Origin: Acidobacteriota bacterium
GTDB taxonomy: Bacteria; Acidobacteriota; Terriglobia; Bryobacterales; Bryobacteraceae
Length of the DNA: 40,050 nucleotides
NCBI GenBank assembly: GCA_026394055.1
Contig: JAPKYZ010000081.1
Location: forward strand, 1-40,050
Direction of reading: 5' to 3'
This document shows positions 1 to 7,348 of this stretch, one piece after another (positions within the stretch are counted from its first letter, which is position 1; each line of letters begins with the position of its first letter). Under the pieces are notes generated by a model. That model had not been told where the DNA came from, did not search any database, and worked only from the letters and a program-made list of their open reading frames with translations. Made by a program: the position numbers and the translations under genes.

Positions 1-231
1 GTAGTCGAGTAAACGGCGGGCGGGAATCGTACCGCTGCCGGACTTCTTCACCCGGGCCGGGCAGGAACAGCGGATCCCCAGCTCCAAGTCAGTCGCCGTC
101 AACGTGATGCGATCGCCGGAGGCTTCGATCAGTACGTTCGACAAAATCGGTATCGTGGTCTTCTTCTCGACCACTCCCTGCGAGAAGCTCAGTTCCCGGA
201 CCAGGTTCGCCTTGCTGACGGTGAATTCCAT
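1..231 (-). CDS. dnaN: DNA polymerase III subunit beta (sliding clamp), N-terminal part
   Basis: The gene runs off the left edge; only the first 77 codons are present. The translation starts MEFTVSKANLVRELSF and continues with TTIPILSNVLIEA and TATDLELGIR, the conserved first-domain motifs of the beta clamp. The clamp encircles DNA and tethers the replicative polymerase. The start is the ATG at 231, with a GGGAG purine run about 12 bases upstream on the minus strand. It lies downstream of dnaA on the same strand, the standard dnaA-dnaN order, separated by a 229-base AT-rich spacer. Nothing odd is seen in the visible part. Confidence 0.93.
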   Translation of the reverse strand, partial: MEFTVSKANLVRELSFSQGVVEKKTTIPILSNVLIEASGDRITLTATDLELGIRCSCPARVKKSGSGTIPARRLLDY

Positions 232-460
232 TTCAGGGGTTCTCCCTAACGTTCCTTAAATAAATTACCGATAGAGATCTAAGAGAACTATCTATTGGGC
301 CTGTGAAAAAGTGGATATCTCTCTAAATTGTACTAAAATCAGGAGCTTTCCGCTACCACTGCCTGTCGATAACCCTTAGTCCTACCTGGAAGACTGCACT
401 ACCACCTCTAAGGCCCACAGTTTTCACCGGCCTTTTGGAGGGCCGCCTGTGGAACCCACG
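232..460. other. dnaA-dnaN intergenic spacer, candidate origin (unwinding) region
   Basis: The stretch 241-350 is about 35% G+C by direct count, far below the surrounding coding DNA. It holds several DnaA-box-like words: TGTCGATAA at 364-372 (reverse complement TTATCGACA, one mismatch from TTATCCACA), TGTGAAAAA at 302-310 and TGTGGAACC at 448-456. AT-rich spacers between dnaA and dnaN are the unwinding site in many bipartite origins. The role here is inference from position, base composition and box-like words. It must also carry any dnaN promoter; no convincing -35/-10 pair was singled out. Confidence 0.5.
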
Positions 461-1645
461 CTAACCCACAGTTAATGTATCAGATAGGCTGTGGATGAAC
501 TTGTTCAATTCCGGGTCCTTTAGCCGCAGCGTCTCGATCTTCTGAACCGAATGCAGCACGGTCGTGTGATGCTTGCCCCCAAAGGCGCGCCCGATCTCTG
601 GTAGCGACGAATTCGTCAGCTCTTTGGCCAGATACATGGCGATCTGCCTTGGGTAGGCGATCTTCCGTTCATTAGACTTCTGTTTCAGCTGCGCCGGCTG
701 CATGGAATGTTTTTCCGCTACCAGCCGGATGATCGATTCGATGGAGATGCGCTTGTCGGTGCCTTGGGACAAGTGCTTCAGCACCTGCTGGGCCATGGGC
801 AGCGAGATCCGCTCGCCGGTGACGCTGGAAAAAGCCGTCAGCTTGATCAAGGCGCCTTCCAGCTCCCGGACGTTCGATTTGGTCTTGGTGGCCAGGAAGA
901 TGCGCACCTCGTCGGGCAGGGCGATGCCTTCCGCCTCGGCCTTCTTGTCGAGAATGGCCATCTTGGTTTCCAGGTCCGGCGGCTGGACGTCCACCATCAG
1001 CTGCGTCCGTTCCTTGCCGGCAAAGTGTTGGACATCGTCCACCAGCAGCACGTCGGCGGACCGGTAGTGTTGCTGGAACATCGCCATCCGGTCCGCTTTC
1101 AAGCTTTGGACCATCTGGTTCACAAACCGCTCGCTGGTGGTGTACACCACCCGCAGCCCGGAGTAGCGCTCCGCCAAGCCGCGGCCGATCGCGTGCATCA
1201 GGTGCGTCTTGCCCATGCCCGTGCCGCCGTAGATGAACAGCGGATTGTAGCCATTGGCCGGGTTCTTCGACACCGCCACCGCCGCCGCATGGGCGAACTG
1301 ATTGCAGGAGCCGACCACGAAGCTATCGAAGGTCAGCTTGGGGTTCAGGTGGAGATTGTTGAAATTCAGCGGATCGGCAATGGCCTGGTATTGGCCGTTG
1401 GAGGTGACCACGGAGCCGTTCTGGTAACGGATGGCGCGAATCGGCAAACCCAACGTCCGAATCACCCGCTGTACCTGGGGCGCGTACTCGGTTTCCATCC
1501 ACTCCCGGGTGACGTCATTAGGAACACTCACCCAGACTGTTTCGCCATCGACGTGGCTAAGTTTGGTTTTCGAGACCCAGTTCTGATATCCCTCGGCGGT
1601 GATCTCACCAGCCAGTTGACGCTTGATCTCTTCCCACAAATCCAT
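461..1645 (-). CDS. dnaA: Chromosomal replication initiator DnaA, with an internal deletion in the AAA+ core
   Basis: DnaA binds origin boxes and opens the duplex as an ATP-bound filament. Seen, numbered from the ATG at 1645 (394 aa): N-terminal domain from MDLWEEIKRQ, Walker A GGTGMGKTH at 140-148, Walker B LLVDD at 200-204, sensor II NVRELEGAL near 259-267, and the DNA-binding signature AFGGKHHTTVLH at 354-365. The oddity: after GKERTQ (ending at residue 215, base 1001) the sequence jumps directly to LMVDVQPPDLET. In E. coli about 42 residues lie here, including the sensor I strand and the box VII arginine finger. The frame is kept. The ATG at 1645 is preferred over the upstream in-frame start at 1765, because the extra 40 residues match no DnaA domain and overlap the DnaA-box region. 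ATCCACA (1651-1657) just before the start suggests autoregulation. Confidence 0.93.
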   Translation of the reverse strand: MDLWEEIKRQLAGEITAEGYQNWVSKTKLSHVDGETVWVSVPNDVTREWMETEYAPQVQRVIRTLGLPIRAIRYQNGSVVTSNGQYQAIADPLNFNNLHLNPKLTFDSFVVGSCNQFAHAAAVAVSKNPANGYNPLFIYGGTGMGKTHLMHAIGRGLAERYSGLRVVYTTSERFVNQMVQSLKADRMAMFQQHYRSADVLLVDDVQHFAGKERTQLMVDVQPPDLETKMAILDKKAEAEGIALPDEVRIFLATKTKSNVRELEGALIKLTAFSSVTGERISLPMAQQVLKHLSQGTDKRISIESIIRLVAEKHSMQPAQLKQKSNERKIAYPRQIAMYLAKELTNSSLPEIGRAFGGKHHTTVLHSVQKIETLRLKDPELNKFIHSLSDTLTVG

Positions 1646-1990
1646 CAACGATCCACACCCCGTTACCGAGCTACTGCGCGCAAACAACCACCCCAACTCA
1701 CACTTCGCCTGGACCCATCCCCATGGGCCGCCCAAGCAGCGACAACTTTCCCACATGTTTTCCACATCTGTGGAAAACTACGCCTTTCCCGAGGACTTGG
1801 GGGATTGTCCTGCTTCGATGCGGAACCGCTGGGGTCCAGACCGGACCCGCGAAAACTGCCCCGCGGACTTTTAGTCTAACACAGCGCTTCGCGGCTTCAA
1901 GGGGTATGTGAAAAATTCTTTAACCGTATAGAAACAATGGACTTGACTGCTATGACAGAACAGTTTCAATCCCTTCTGTTTCAACCTGGT
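1646..1990. other. dnaA upstream region with DnaA-box cluster, candidate origin element
   Basis: No gene is supported here. The outstanding feature is a 22-base palindrome at 1757-1778: GTTTTCCACA, two bases, then TGTGGAAAAC, which is two inverted copies of a DnaA box with one mismatch to TTATCCACA. Next to it lie TTTCCCACA (1747-1755) and ATCCACA (1651-1657). Further out, TGTGAAAAA (1907-1915) recurs exactly as in the dnaA-dnaN spacer, inside an AT-richer stretch (about 1905-1990). Together with the 232-460 spacer this fits a bipartite origin flanking dnaA. The box match is direct; origin function is inferred. Confidence 0.55.
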
Positions 1991-2019
1991 TTGACAGCCG
2001 CCGGAACGTGAGCGATACT
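1991..2019 (+). promoter_or_regulatory. Promoter of tRNA-Gly
   Basis: TTGACA at 1991-1996, a 17-base spacer, then GATACT at 2014-2019. This is a near-consensus housekeeping promoter whose predicted start site (about 2026) lies roughly a dozen bases before the tRNA 5' end at 2039. Confidence 0.72.
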
Positions 2020-2038
2020 AGAAATCGCGCCACTCGAT

Positions 2039-2114
<76 letters not shown>

Positions 2115-2192
2115 TTCCATTTTTTCCACGACAAAAAAATTTTTCGACGGCCCTCCGCATTCCGGTCAGAGCCGTCCGGTTCCGGTACAGCG

Positions 2193-2723
2193 CTATTTCT
2201 TCTGCTGCATCTTCTGGGTGCGGGCAGTGGTAGGCGGGGTGATGCCCTTCACACGCATGTAGCCCACCAGGTTGCCGTAATGCTCGTTCCAGCTGTTCAA
2301 CAGGCCGATCATGACGCTGGCCGGCACGATTTTGCGGCCGCTTGAACCATCCATCTCCTTCAGCGCCTTTTCGTCGGTCATGGAGTTGAAGCCTTTGTCG
2401 CAATACTGGAACGATTCTTCGAGCGCCTTTTCGAGCACGGGCTTTGACATCTCGCCCTTCTTCACCTTGTCCTTGGGCGCCGGTTCGCCCAGCAGCGTGG
2501 AACAGAGGTTGTAGTTCATCTCCACGTTGTGTTCCATCCAGCCCGCAAAGCTGCGTTGAATGGGCGTCAGCTTGAACTCATAGTCCGGCGCCGGCATGGC
2601 CGCGGCGGTTTCGATCAAATTCAACTTCGCGGTGGCGTAGCGCGGTAGGATGGCCTTCATCAACGGACCTTCCTGCGCCCCAGCGGCGGCGGAAAGCAGA
2701 ACCAGAGTCAGTGTCAGTTTCAT
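2193..2723 (-). CDS. Secreted DinB-like protein
   Basis: 176 aa with a clear signal peptide (MKLTLTLVLLSAAAGAQ) and then a mostly helical domain. The His residues in GWMEHNVEMN and SWNEHYGNLVGYMR fit the spaced metal ligands of the DinB/YfiT four-helix bundle, and the end resembles the VGVTPP-type tail of the second DinB gene at 19846-20370. DinB-like proteins are usually metal-binding and some are thiol transferases; the substrate here is unknown. TACAAT (on the minus strand, 2736-2731) lies 7 bases before the ATG, so the transcript may be leaderless. A minus-strand inverted repeat (GACGGC 2176-2171, GCCGTC 2151-2146) followed by A then T runs lies beyond its stop and could end transcription. 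Confidence 0.75.
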   Translation of the reverse strand: MKLTLTLVLLSAAAGAQEGPLMKAILPRYATAKLNLIETAAAMPAPDYEFKLTPIQRSFAGWMEHNVEMNYNLCSTLLGEPAPKDKVKKGEMSKPVLEKALEESFQYCDKGFNSMTDEKALKEMDGSSGRKIVPASVMIGLLNSWNEHYGNLVGYMRVKGITPPTTARTQKMQQKK

Positions 2724-2797
2724 GGCCGCGATTGTAGCGCGATCGGGTAACAGGACGAGGGCGTCAAATCACTGCGGAAACTTTTTCGCAGACCCCG

Positions 2798-2828
2798 TTG
2801 ACCCTCCCCTTACAGGAGGCTTTTCAAT
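2798..2828 (+). promoter_or_regulatory. MerR-type promoter/operator of the downstream regulator
   Basis: TTGACC (2798-2803) and TTCAAT (2823-2828) are separated by 19 bases, the long spacer typical of MerR-controlled promoters. The spacer holds the dyad CCTCC (2803-2807), seven bases, GGAGG (2815-2819). MerR-family activators bind such dyads and twist the over-long spacer into an active shape. The predicted transcript start coincides with the ATG at 2835, so the GGAGG is better read as operator half-site than as a ribosome binding site. Confidence 0.68.
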
Positions 2829-2834
2829 AAAACC

Positions 2835-3653
2835 ATGTTCGGCATCGGAGAGTTTGCCAGATTAGCCCGGGTGAGCGTGAAGACGCTGCGCCACTACGAT
2901 GAAGCGGACCTGCTGAAACCGGCGCACGTGGCGCGGGACACGGGTTACCGCTACTATCGCGCTTCGCAGTTGCCCCGTCTGAATCGCATTTTGATTCTCA
3001 AGGAACTGGGATTTTCGCTCGACCAGATTGGACCGCTGATTGACCAGGGGGTCGATCAACTTGAGCTGCAAGGGATGCTCCGGCTGCGCCGCGCCGAACA
3101 ACAAACCAAACTCGCAGAGGAGAGCCGCCGGTTGGCGGCGATTGAACTGATGATTGAACAAATTGCCCGTGAAGGCCAGCCACTGGAAGTGATGATCAAA
3201 GATTCGGCACCGGCCTGGATGGTCAGCGTTCGCGACGTGGTGCAAAGCTATCCGGAGATCGGCCGGCTTTACCCGGAAGTCTACGGCCAGTTGGGCGCCA
3301 AGGCGATGCAAGGGACTCCAGTCGCCGTCTGGCATGACAACAGCCAGCAACCGGGAGACATCCAAGCAGAGGCGGGGGTGCTGTTCACCGAACCGGTCGC
3401 CGTCACCGGCCGCGTGCAGTGCTACCAACTGCCGCCGGTCCGGGTGGCGAGCTATGTCCACCACGGCAGCTTTCAGCAGTTCAAGAGCGTCTACGAGCGG
3501 CTGACGCGTTGGATGGAAGAGACCGGTTGGCGGCCCAGTGGTCCCTGCCGCGAGATCTATCTGCACATCGGCAACCCCGTCCGGCAGGACGACGAAAGCT
3601 ACGTCACCGAAATCCAGTTCCCGGTGACCCAGTTCCCGGTCGAAAAGCCGTAA
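2835..3653 (+). CDS. MerR-family regulator with GyrI-like effector-binding domain
   Basis: 272 aa. Residues 1-70 form a MerR winged helix (IGEFARLARVSVKTLRHYDEADLLKP, then GYRYYRASQLPRLNRI). Residues 75-115 form the antiparallel coiled coil. From about 115 to the end is a GyrI-like effector pocket (VRVASYVHHGSFQQFKSVYERLTRWM), the architecture of BmrR, which senses small hydrophobic or cationic compounds. It probably autoregulates from the dyad promoter directly upstream. A secreted S9 peptidase follows on the same strand 69 bases on and could be co-transcribed, although no effector link can be read from sequence. The ATG at 2835 is fixed by the promoter geometry and by the HTH beginning at residue 2. 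Confidence 0.88.
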   Translation: MFGIGEFARLARVSVKTLRHYDEADLLKPAHVARDTGYRYYRASQLPRLNRILILKELGFSLDQIGPLIDQGVDQLELQGMLRLRRAEQQTKLAEESRRLAAIELMIEQIAREGQPLEVMIKDSAPAWMVSVRDVVQSYPEIGRLYPEVYGQLGAKAMQGTPVAVWHDNSQQPGDIQAEAGVLFTEPVAVTGRVQCYQLPPVRVASYVHHGSFQQFKSVYERLTRWMEETGWRPSGPCREIYLHIGNPVRQDDESYVTEIQFPVTQFPVEKP

Positions 3654-3722
3654 CCGCCTGCACAGCGAACCTCCTTCAGCAGGGTGCATTTGCTACCCTG
3701 AACCAATCCCTGGAGGTTCGAC

Positions 3723-5744
3723 ATGCGCCTGTTCACGGCTCTGCTCCCGTTCCTGCTTCTGCTGGCTTCGAAGCCAGTAGCGGCCGCCCGATTTGACTTG
3801 AATACGCCGGGCAAGATCGTTCGCCCGTCCGACCCGCAGCTCTCGCCGGACGGGCAATCGATCGCGGTTCTCGTCACCCGGGCCAATCTCGAAGAGAACC
3901 GGAACGACTCGCAGCTGGTCCTGATTGACGTGGCCACCAAGGCGCAGCGCGTGCTCACCCAGGGCCGCCGGGGCTTGGCGCAACCGCGCTGGAACCCGGC
4001 CGGGACGCAGCTGGCGTTCCTGGCCGCCGTGGAGGGCAAGTCGCAGGTCTTTTTGCTGCCGATGGCGGGCGGCGAAGCGGTGCAGATCACCCGCGCTCCT
4101 CAAGGCGTGCAGCAATATGCGTTCTCACCCGACGGGGCGCAGATCGCCTTTGTCAGCACCGACGAACCGGCAAAGCATGAAGGCGAGGAGCGCCACAACC
4201 GCTCCTTCGAAATTGCCAATAACGATTTCTTGACCACCACTCAGCCGCTCCCCGCACACCTGTGGGTGATTCCGGCCGCGGGCGGCAAGGCCCGCCGCCT
4301 CACCTCCGGCAGCTGGACCTTGCCCATTAGCTTTCCGCCCTCGCCTCCGGCCGCTCCGCTGTCCTGGACCCCGGATAGCAAGTCCGTCGCCATCGTCAAA
4401 GTGGCCACGCCGTACTCGGGCGACTTCAACCAATCGACGGTGCAGATCGTCAACATCGAGACCGGCCAGATGCGGGCCTTGACCGGCCAAGCCAAGAACG
4501 AAGCCCAACCGGTGATCTCGCCCGACGGAAAGTCGGTCTCCTACTGGTATCCCCGCGAGGGCCAAAGCCAGAACGTCAATGAGATCCATGTCACCTCCAT
4601 GGCCGGGGGCGAAGGGCGCTCCATTACGCGCGACATTGACCGCAATATCCAACGCGCGATCTGGATGCCCGGCTCCAACTCGCTGCTGGTGAGCGCCAAC
4701 GACGGCACCGGCGTCAGCCTCTGGATCCAGCCCGTGCGTGGTGCAGCGCAACGGATCGACACGGGCCGCGCGGTGGCGACGGCCCCCTTCTGGCTAGACG
4801 CCTCGGTCAGCCCTAAGGGCCAGATCGCGTTCACCGGCAGTGAGCCGCAGTGGCCCATCGAGCTCTACTATCTGGAGTCACCCGCCGCGAAGCCGGTCCG
4901 GCTGACGGAGTTCAACAAAGCCATCGCGACGCTGGAGCTCTCGAAATCAGAGACCGTGCGCTGGGACGGACCGGATGGATTCAAGAACGACGGCGTCGTC
5001 ACCTATCCGCCGGACTTCCAGCCAGGGCGCAAGTATCCGCTGGTGCTCTACATCCACGGCGGGCCGCGCTCGGCTTCGAAAGAAGCTTTCTCGAACTACG
5101 CCCAATTGTTCGCCGCGCAGGGCTGGGTGGTGTTCGAGCCCAACTATCGCGGCAGCGACAACCTGGGTAATGCTTACCAGGCGGCCATCTTCAACGACGC
5201 CGGCGCCGGGCCGGGCCGCGACGTGATGGCGGGTCTTGATCTGCTGAAGAAGCGCGGTTGGGTGGATGAAGCGCGCATCGCCACCACCGGCTGGTCCTAT
5301 GGCGGCTATATGACCACGTGGCTGCTGGGCAACTATCCGGCGGTCTGGCGAGCGGGTGTCGCGGGTGCTCCGGTCACCGATTGGATGGATCAATACAACC
5401 TGGGCGACGCCAACGTCCGCCGCGGCGCGGCCTTTGGCGGCTCGCCTTACACGGACCCCAAGCGCATGGAAGCCTATCGGGTGCAGTCGCCCATGGCCTA
5501 CGCCACCAAGGTGAAAGCGCCGACGCTGATCATGGCCACCACCGGCGACTACCGCGTCCCAATCACGCAGTCCTACCGCTTCTACCATGCGCTGCGGGAC
5601 AACGGCGTGGTCACCAAGTTCATTGGCTACCCGGTGTACGGTCACAGCCCCACGGACCCGGTCCATCAGCGTGACGTACTGCGCCGTTATGTGGACTGGC
5701 TGAAGCAATATCTCGACGCGCCCGCCGCCAGCTCGGGCCGGTAG
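3723..5744 (+). CDS. Secreted S9-family peptidase (prolyl oligopeptidase / acylaminoacyl-peptidase type)
   Basis: 673 aa, near the family's usual length. A signal peptide (LLPFLLLLASKPVAAA) is followed by a beta-propeller of TolB-like repeats (DPQLSPDGQSIAVLV, YAFSPDGAQIAFVS, QPVISPDGKSVSYW) to about residue 400, and then an alpha/beta-hydrolase domain. The catalytic triad is visible: Ser525 in GWSYGGY, Asp609 in TTGDYRVP and His641 in VYGHSP. Such enzymes cut peptides, often dipeptides or acylated residues, with the propeller gating access. The export signal points to peptide scavenging outside the cytoplasm. A GGAGG element lies just upstream of the ATG. Confidence 0.93.
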   Translation: MRLFTALLPFLLLLASKPVAAARFDLNTPGKIVRPSDPQLSPDGQSIAVLVTRANLEENRNDSQLVLIDVATKAQRVLTQGRRGLAQPRWNPAGTQLAFLAAVEGKSQVFLLPMAGGEAVQITRAPQGVQQYAFSPDGAQIAFVSTDEPAKHEGEERHNRSFEIANNDFLTTTQPLPAHLWVIPAAGGKARRLTSGSWTLPISFPPSPPAAPLSWTPDSKSVAIVKVATPYSGDFNQSTVQIVNIETGQMRALTGQAKNEAQPVISPDGKSVSYWYPREGQSQNVNEIHVTSMAGGEGRSITRDIDRNIQRAIWMPGSNSLLVSANDGTGVSLWIQPVRGAAQRIDTGRAVATAPFWLDASVSPKGQIAFTGSEPQWPIELYYLESPAAKPVRLTEFNKAIATLELSKSETVRWDGPDGFKNDGVVTYPPDFQPGRKYPLVLYIHGGPRSASKEAFSNYAQLFAAQGWVVFEPNYRGSDNLGNAYQAAIFNDAGAGPGRDVMAGLDLLKKRGWVDEARIATTGWSYGGYMTTWLLGNYPAVWRAGVAGAPVTDWMDQYNLGDANVRRGAAFGGSPYTDPKRMEAYRVQSPMAYATKVKAPTLIMATTGDYRVPITQSYRFYHALRDNGVVTKFIGYPVYGHSPTDPVHQRDVLRRYVDWLKQYLDAPAASSGR

Positions 5745-5750
5745 TAGCGG

Positions 5751-6063
5751 CTAGTCGAGGTTGAGTGCGGCGCGCAGCAGGGGGATCAGCGCCGGAACAT
5801 CTTCCGTCGCGGTCTCCCAAATGACGACATAGTCCGTATCCCAATACGCGTGCACCAGCCGGTGGCGCGTCGCGATGATCTGGACCCATGGGATCTCCGG
5901 CAACTCCGCTCTTCTGGCGGGCGAAATCTTTGACGCGGCCTCTCCGATAACCTGCACGCATTGGCGAAGGCCAAAGGCCAGAAGTCGATCGCCAAACAAA
6001 GCTCGCCGCTTGTTCAGCCGCCTCCAGCATGTGCCTCAACCGGGTACTGTCGTCAGGAAACAT
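5751..6063 (-). pseudogene. HepT-like (DUF86) toxin, frameshifted
   Basis: The gene reads in two frames. From the ATG at 6063 comes MFPDDSTRLRHMLEAAEQAASF, a normal HepT N-terminus. At about 5992-5998 the match moves to another frame and continues FGDRLLAFGLRQCVQVIGEAAS, through RHRLVHAYW, to the stop at 5751. The second part carries the RX4HXY motif (R-HRLV-H-A-Y) of the HEPN RNase active site. Skipping one base restores the frame, but the joined product (about 103 aa) still seems to lack 8-9 residues at the junction, so a short deletion whose length is not a multiple of three is likely. The start overlaps the 3' end of the MntA-like gene by 11 bases, as in coupled MNT/HepT pairs. A sequencing error is the alternative. 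Confidence 0.72.
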
Positions 6064-6361
6064 GCAGCGGAACCGCGGCCGCGACCACTTCCTCACGGAA
6101 GTAACGGCTCAACTCGGCCTCTGTTCGCAAATCGACTTTGCGGCCCACGGCCTCAGTCAATTCAATCTCCATACCCGCCAAGCGAAACAGACCTGGCTTA
6201 CGCCCCGGCAAAAACTCGACCAGTAGATCGATATCACTCTCCGGCCCAAAGCGCTCCGTCAGCGCGGAGCCAAACAGGCTGAGTTTGGCGATGCCGTGAC
6301 GCTCGCAGAATTCGCGGAGCACTTCCGGCGACGGCAGCAGAGCGGCGGCGGCAGTGCTCAT
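6053..6361 (-). CDS. MntA-like minimal nucleotidyltransferase (antitoxin of HepT pair)
   Basis: 102 aa. The nucleotidyltransferase motif is complete: GS, ten residues, then DID (LFGSALTERFGPESDIDLLVEF), with a third acidic site near VDLRTEAEL. In MntA/HepT systems this enzyme adds AMP to a tyrosine in HepT and so silences the RNase. Here the partner directly downstream is frameshifted, so the antitoxin may be an orphan. TATCAT on the minus strand lies 6 bases before the ATG, suggesting a leaderless start. Length is normal for the family. Confidence 0.88.
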   Translation of the reverse strand: MSTAAAALLPSPEVLREFCERHGIAKLSLFGSALTERFGPESDIDLLVEFLPGRKPGLFRLAGMEIELTEAVGRKVDLRTEAELSRYFREEVVAAAVPLHVS

Positions 6362-6384
6362 ACTCAGATGATAACTGGCCGGGC

Positions 6385-7302
6385 TCAGGCTGTTGTGGTC
6401 ACGCGATGGCTGGAAACTAAGGCCGCGCCCTGCAGCTTCTTCATCTCGCGGCGCGCGATGGTGGCCCAGCTGCTGGTGGGGTCCAGCTTAAGATAGGTCC
6501 GCCAGTGCTTCAGCGCCTTCATGGCCTGGCCGGTGGTCTGGTAGAGCAGGGCCAGATTGTAATGGGCATCCGCATAGCCCGGCTTCAGGCGCAGCGCCTC
6601 TTCGTAGTGATGGAACGCCCGCGCGCGATCGCCCCGTTCATCATAGAGATTGGCCAGGTTAAAGTGCGCCAGCGGGTAGTTGGGGTCGGCTTCCAGCGCT
6701 TTCGCGTAGTGCTTCTCAGCCTCTTTCCAGGAACGGGCGTTGAAAAAAATCGTCCCGAGGTTGACGAACGCTCCGGCCGAACCAGGGTCCAGCTCGCCGG
6801 CCTGCCGGTAGGCGGAGATCACTTCATCGAGCGGCGCGCCCGATTGCTCCAATTCGAGACCGCGCTGGAAATGCCGCTCCGCTTCTTGCCTTTGGCGGCG
6901 CTGCTCGCTCTCTTCGGCGCGCGGCCGCTTGGCCACCGTTACCGCTTCCATCGCCTCGAAGCTGAGCTGCATCTGGCCGCTCCACAGCTCCACTTCCTGA
7001 CCGGGAAGCTTCACCAGCACCCGCGAGCCGCGGCGGTAGATGCGGATCTTTTCCAGTGGCCGCTCCAGCTCGCTCAACCGCGAGCCCAGCCAGTCCAGCG
7101 CGCGGCGCAGCTTCTTGCCGGAAAGCCCGACCGCCTTCATGGCGGAAAGCGCACGAAGGGTCACGATGTCTTGATATTCAAAGGCGTCGGCACGAGACAG
7201 TAATCCTTGCTGTTGCCAGCTGCGGAGCTGTTGCGCCGAAACCCGTCCGTGGCGGCAGGCCTGCTGTGGCGAGTAGACCTGTGCCATCGCTGAGATGGCC
7301 AC
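6385..7302 (-). CDS. MerR-type HTH protein fused to TPR repeats
   Basis: 305 aa. Residues 7-75 resemble a MerR winged helix (YSPQQACRHGRVSAQQLRSWQQQGLL, then FEYQDIVTLRALSAMKAVGLSGKKLRRAL). A linker follows, and from about 140 to 285 there are at least three TPR units (AGAFVNLGTIFFNARSWKEA, PLAHFNLANLYDERGDRARA, ADAHYNLALLYQTTGQAMKA). No ligand-binding domain of a known MerR class is seen, so the TPRs probably bind a partner protein. The target is unknown. The start is GTG at 7302, supported by TAAACT (minus strand, 7314-7309) six bases upstream; an in-frame ATG at 7287 is the alternative. Confidence 0.8.
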   Translation of the reverse strand: MAISAMAQVYSPQQACRHGRVSAQQLRSWQQQGLLSRADAFEYQDIVTLRALSAMKAVGLSGKKLRRALDWLGSRLSELERPLEKIRIYRRGSRVLVKLPGQEVELWSGQMQLSFEAMEAVTVAKRPRAEESEQRRQRQEAERHFQRGLELEQSGAPLDEVISAYRQAGELDPGSAGAFVNLGTIFFNARSWKEAEKHYAKALEADPNYPLAHFNLANLYDERGDRARAFHHYEEALRLKPGYADAHYNLALLYQTTGQAMKALKHWRTYLKLDPTSSWATIARREMKKLQGAALVSSHRVTTTA

Positions 7303-7348
7303 GGCTCAAGTTTAACATCGGCATCCGCACAAACAAGTGCGGCGATGC

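Noticed and set aside
1646..1765. In-frame N-terminal extension of DnaA by 40 residues
   Set aside because: The extra residues match no DnaA domain and are encoded by the DnaA-box palindrome; the conserved N-terminus begins at the ATG at 1645.
707..1879. 390-codon open frame on the plus strand opposite dnaA
   Set aside because: It is the antisense shadow of dnaA and its upstream region; the peptide is His/Arg/Gln-rich without any domain.
1955..1979. ACAGAA/TTCTGT hairpin before the tRNA gene
   Set aside because: Six-base stem with a 13-base loop and no T run; expected by chance and not tied to any gene.
1766..2038. rpmH (ribosomal protein L34) next to dnaA
   Set aside because: It is common at this position in other bacteria but no L34-like frame is present here.
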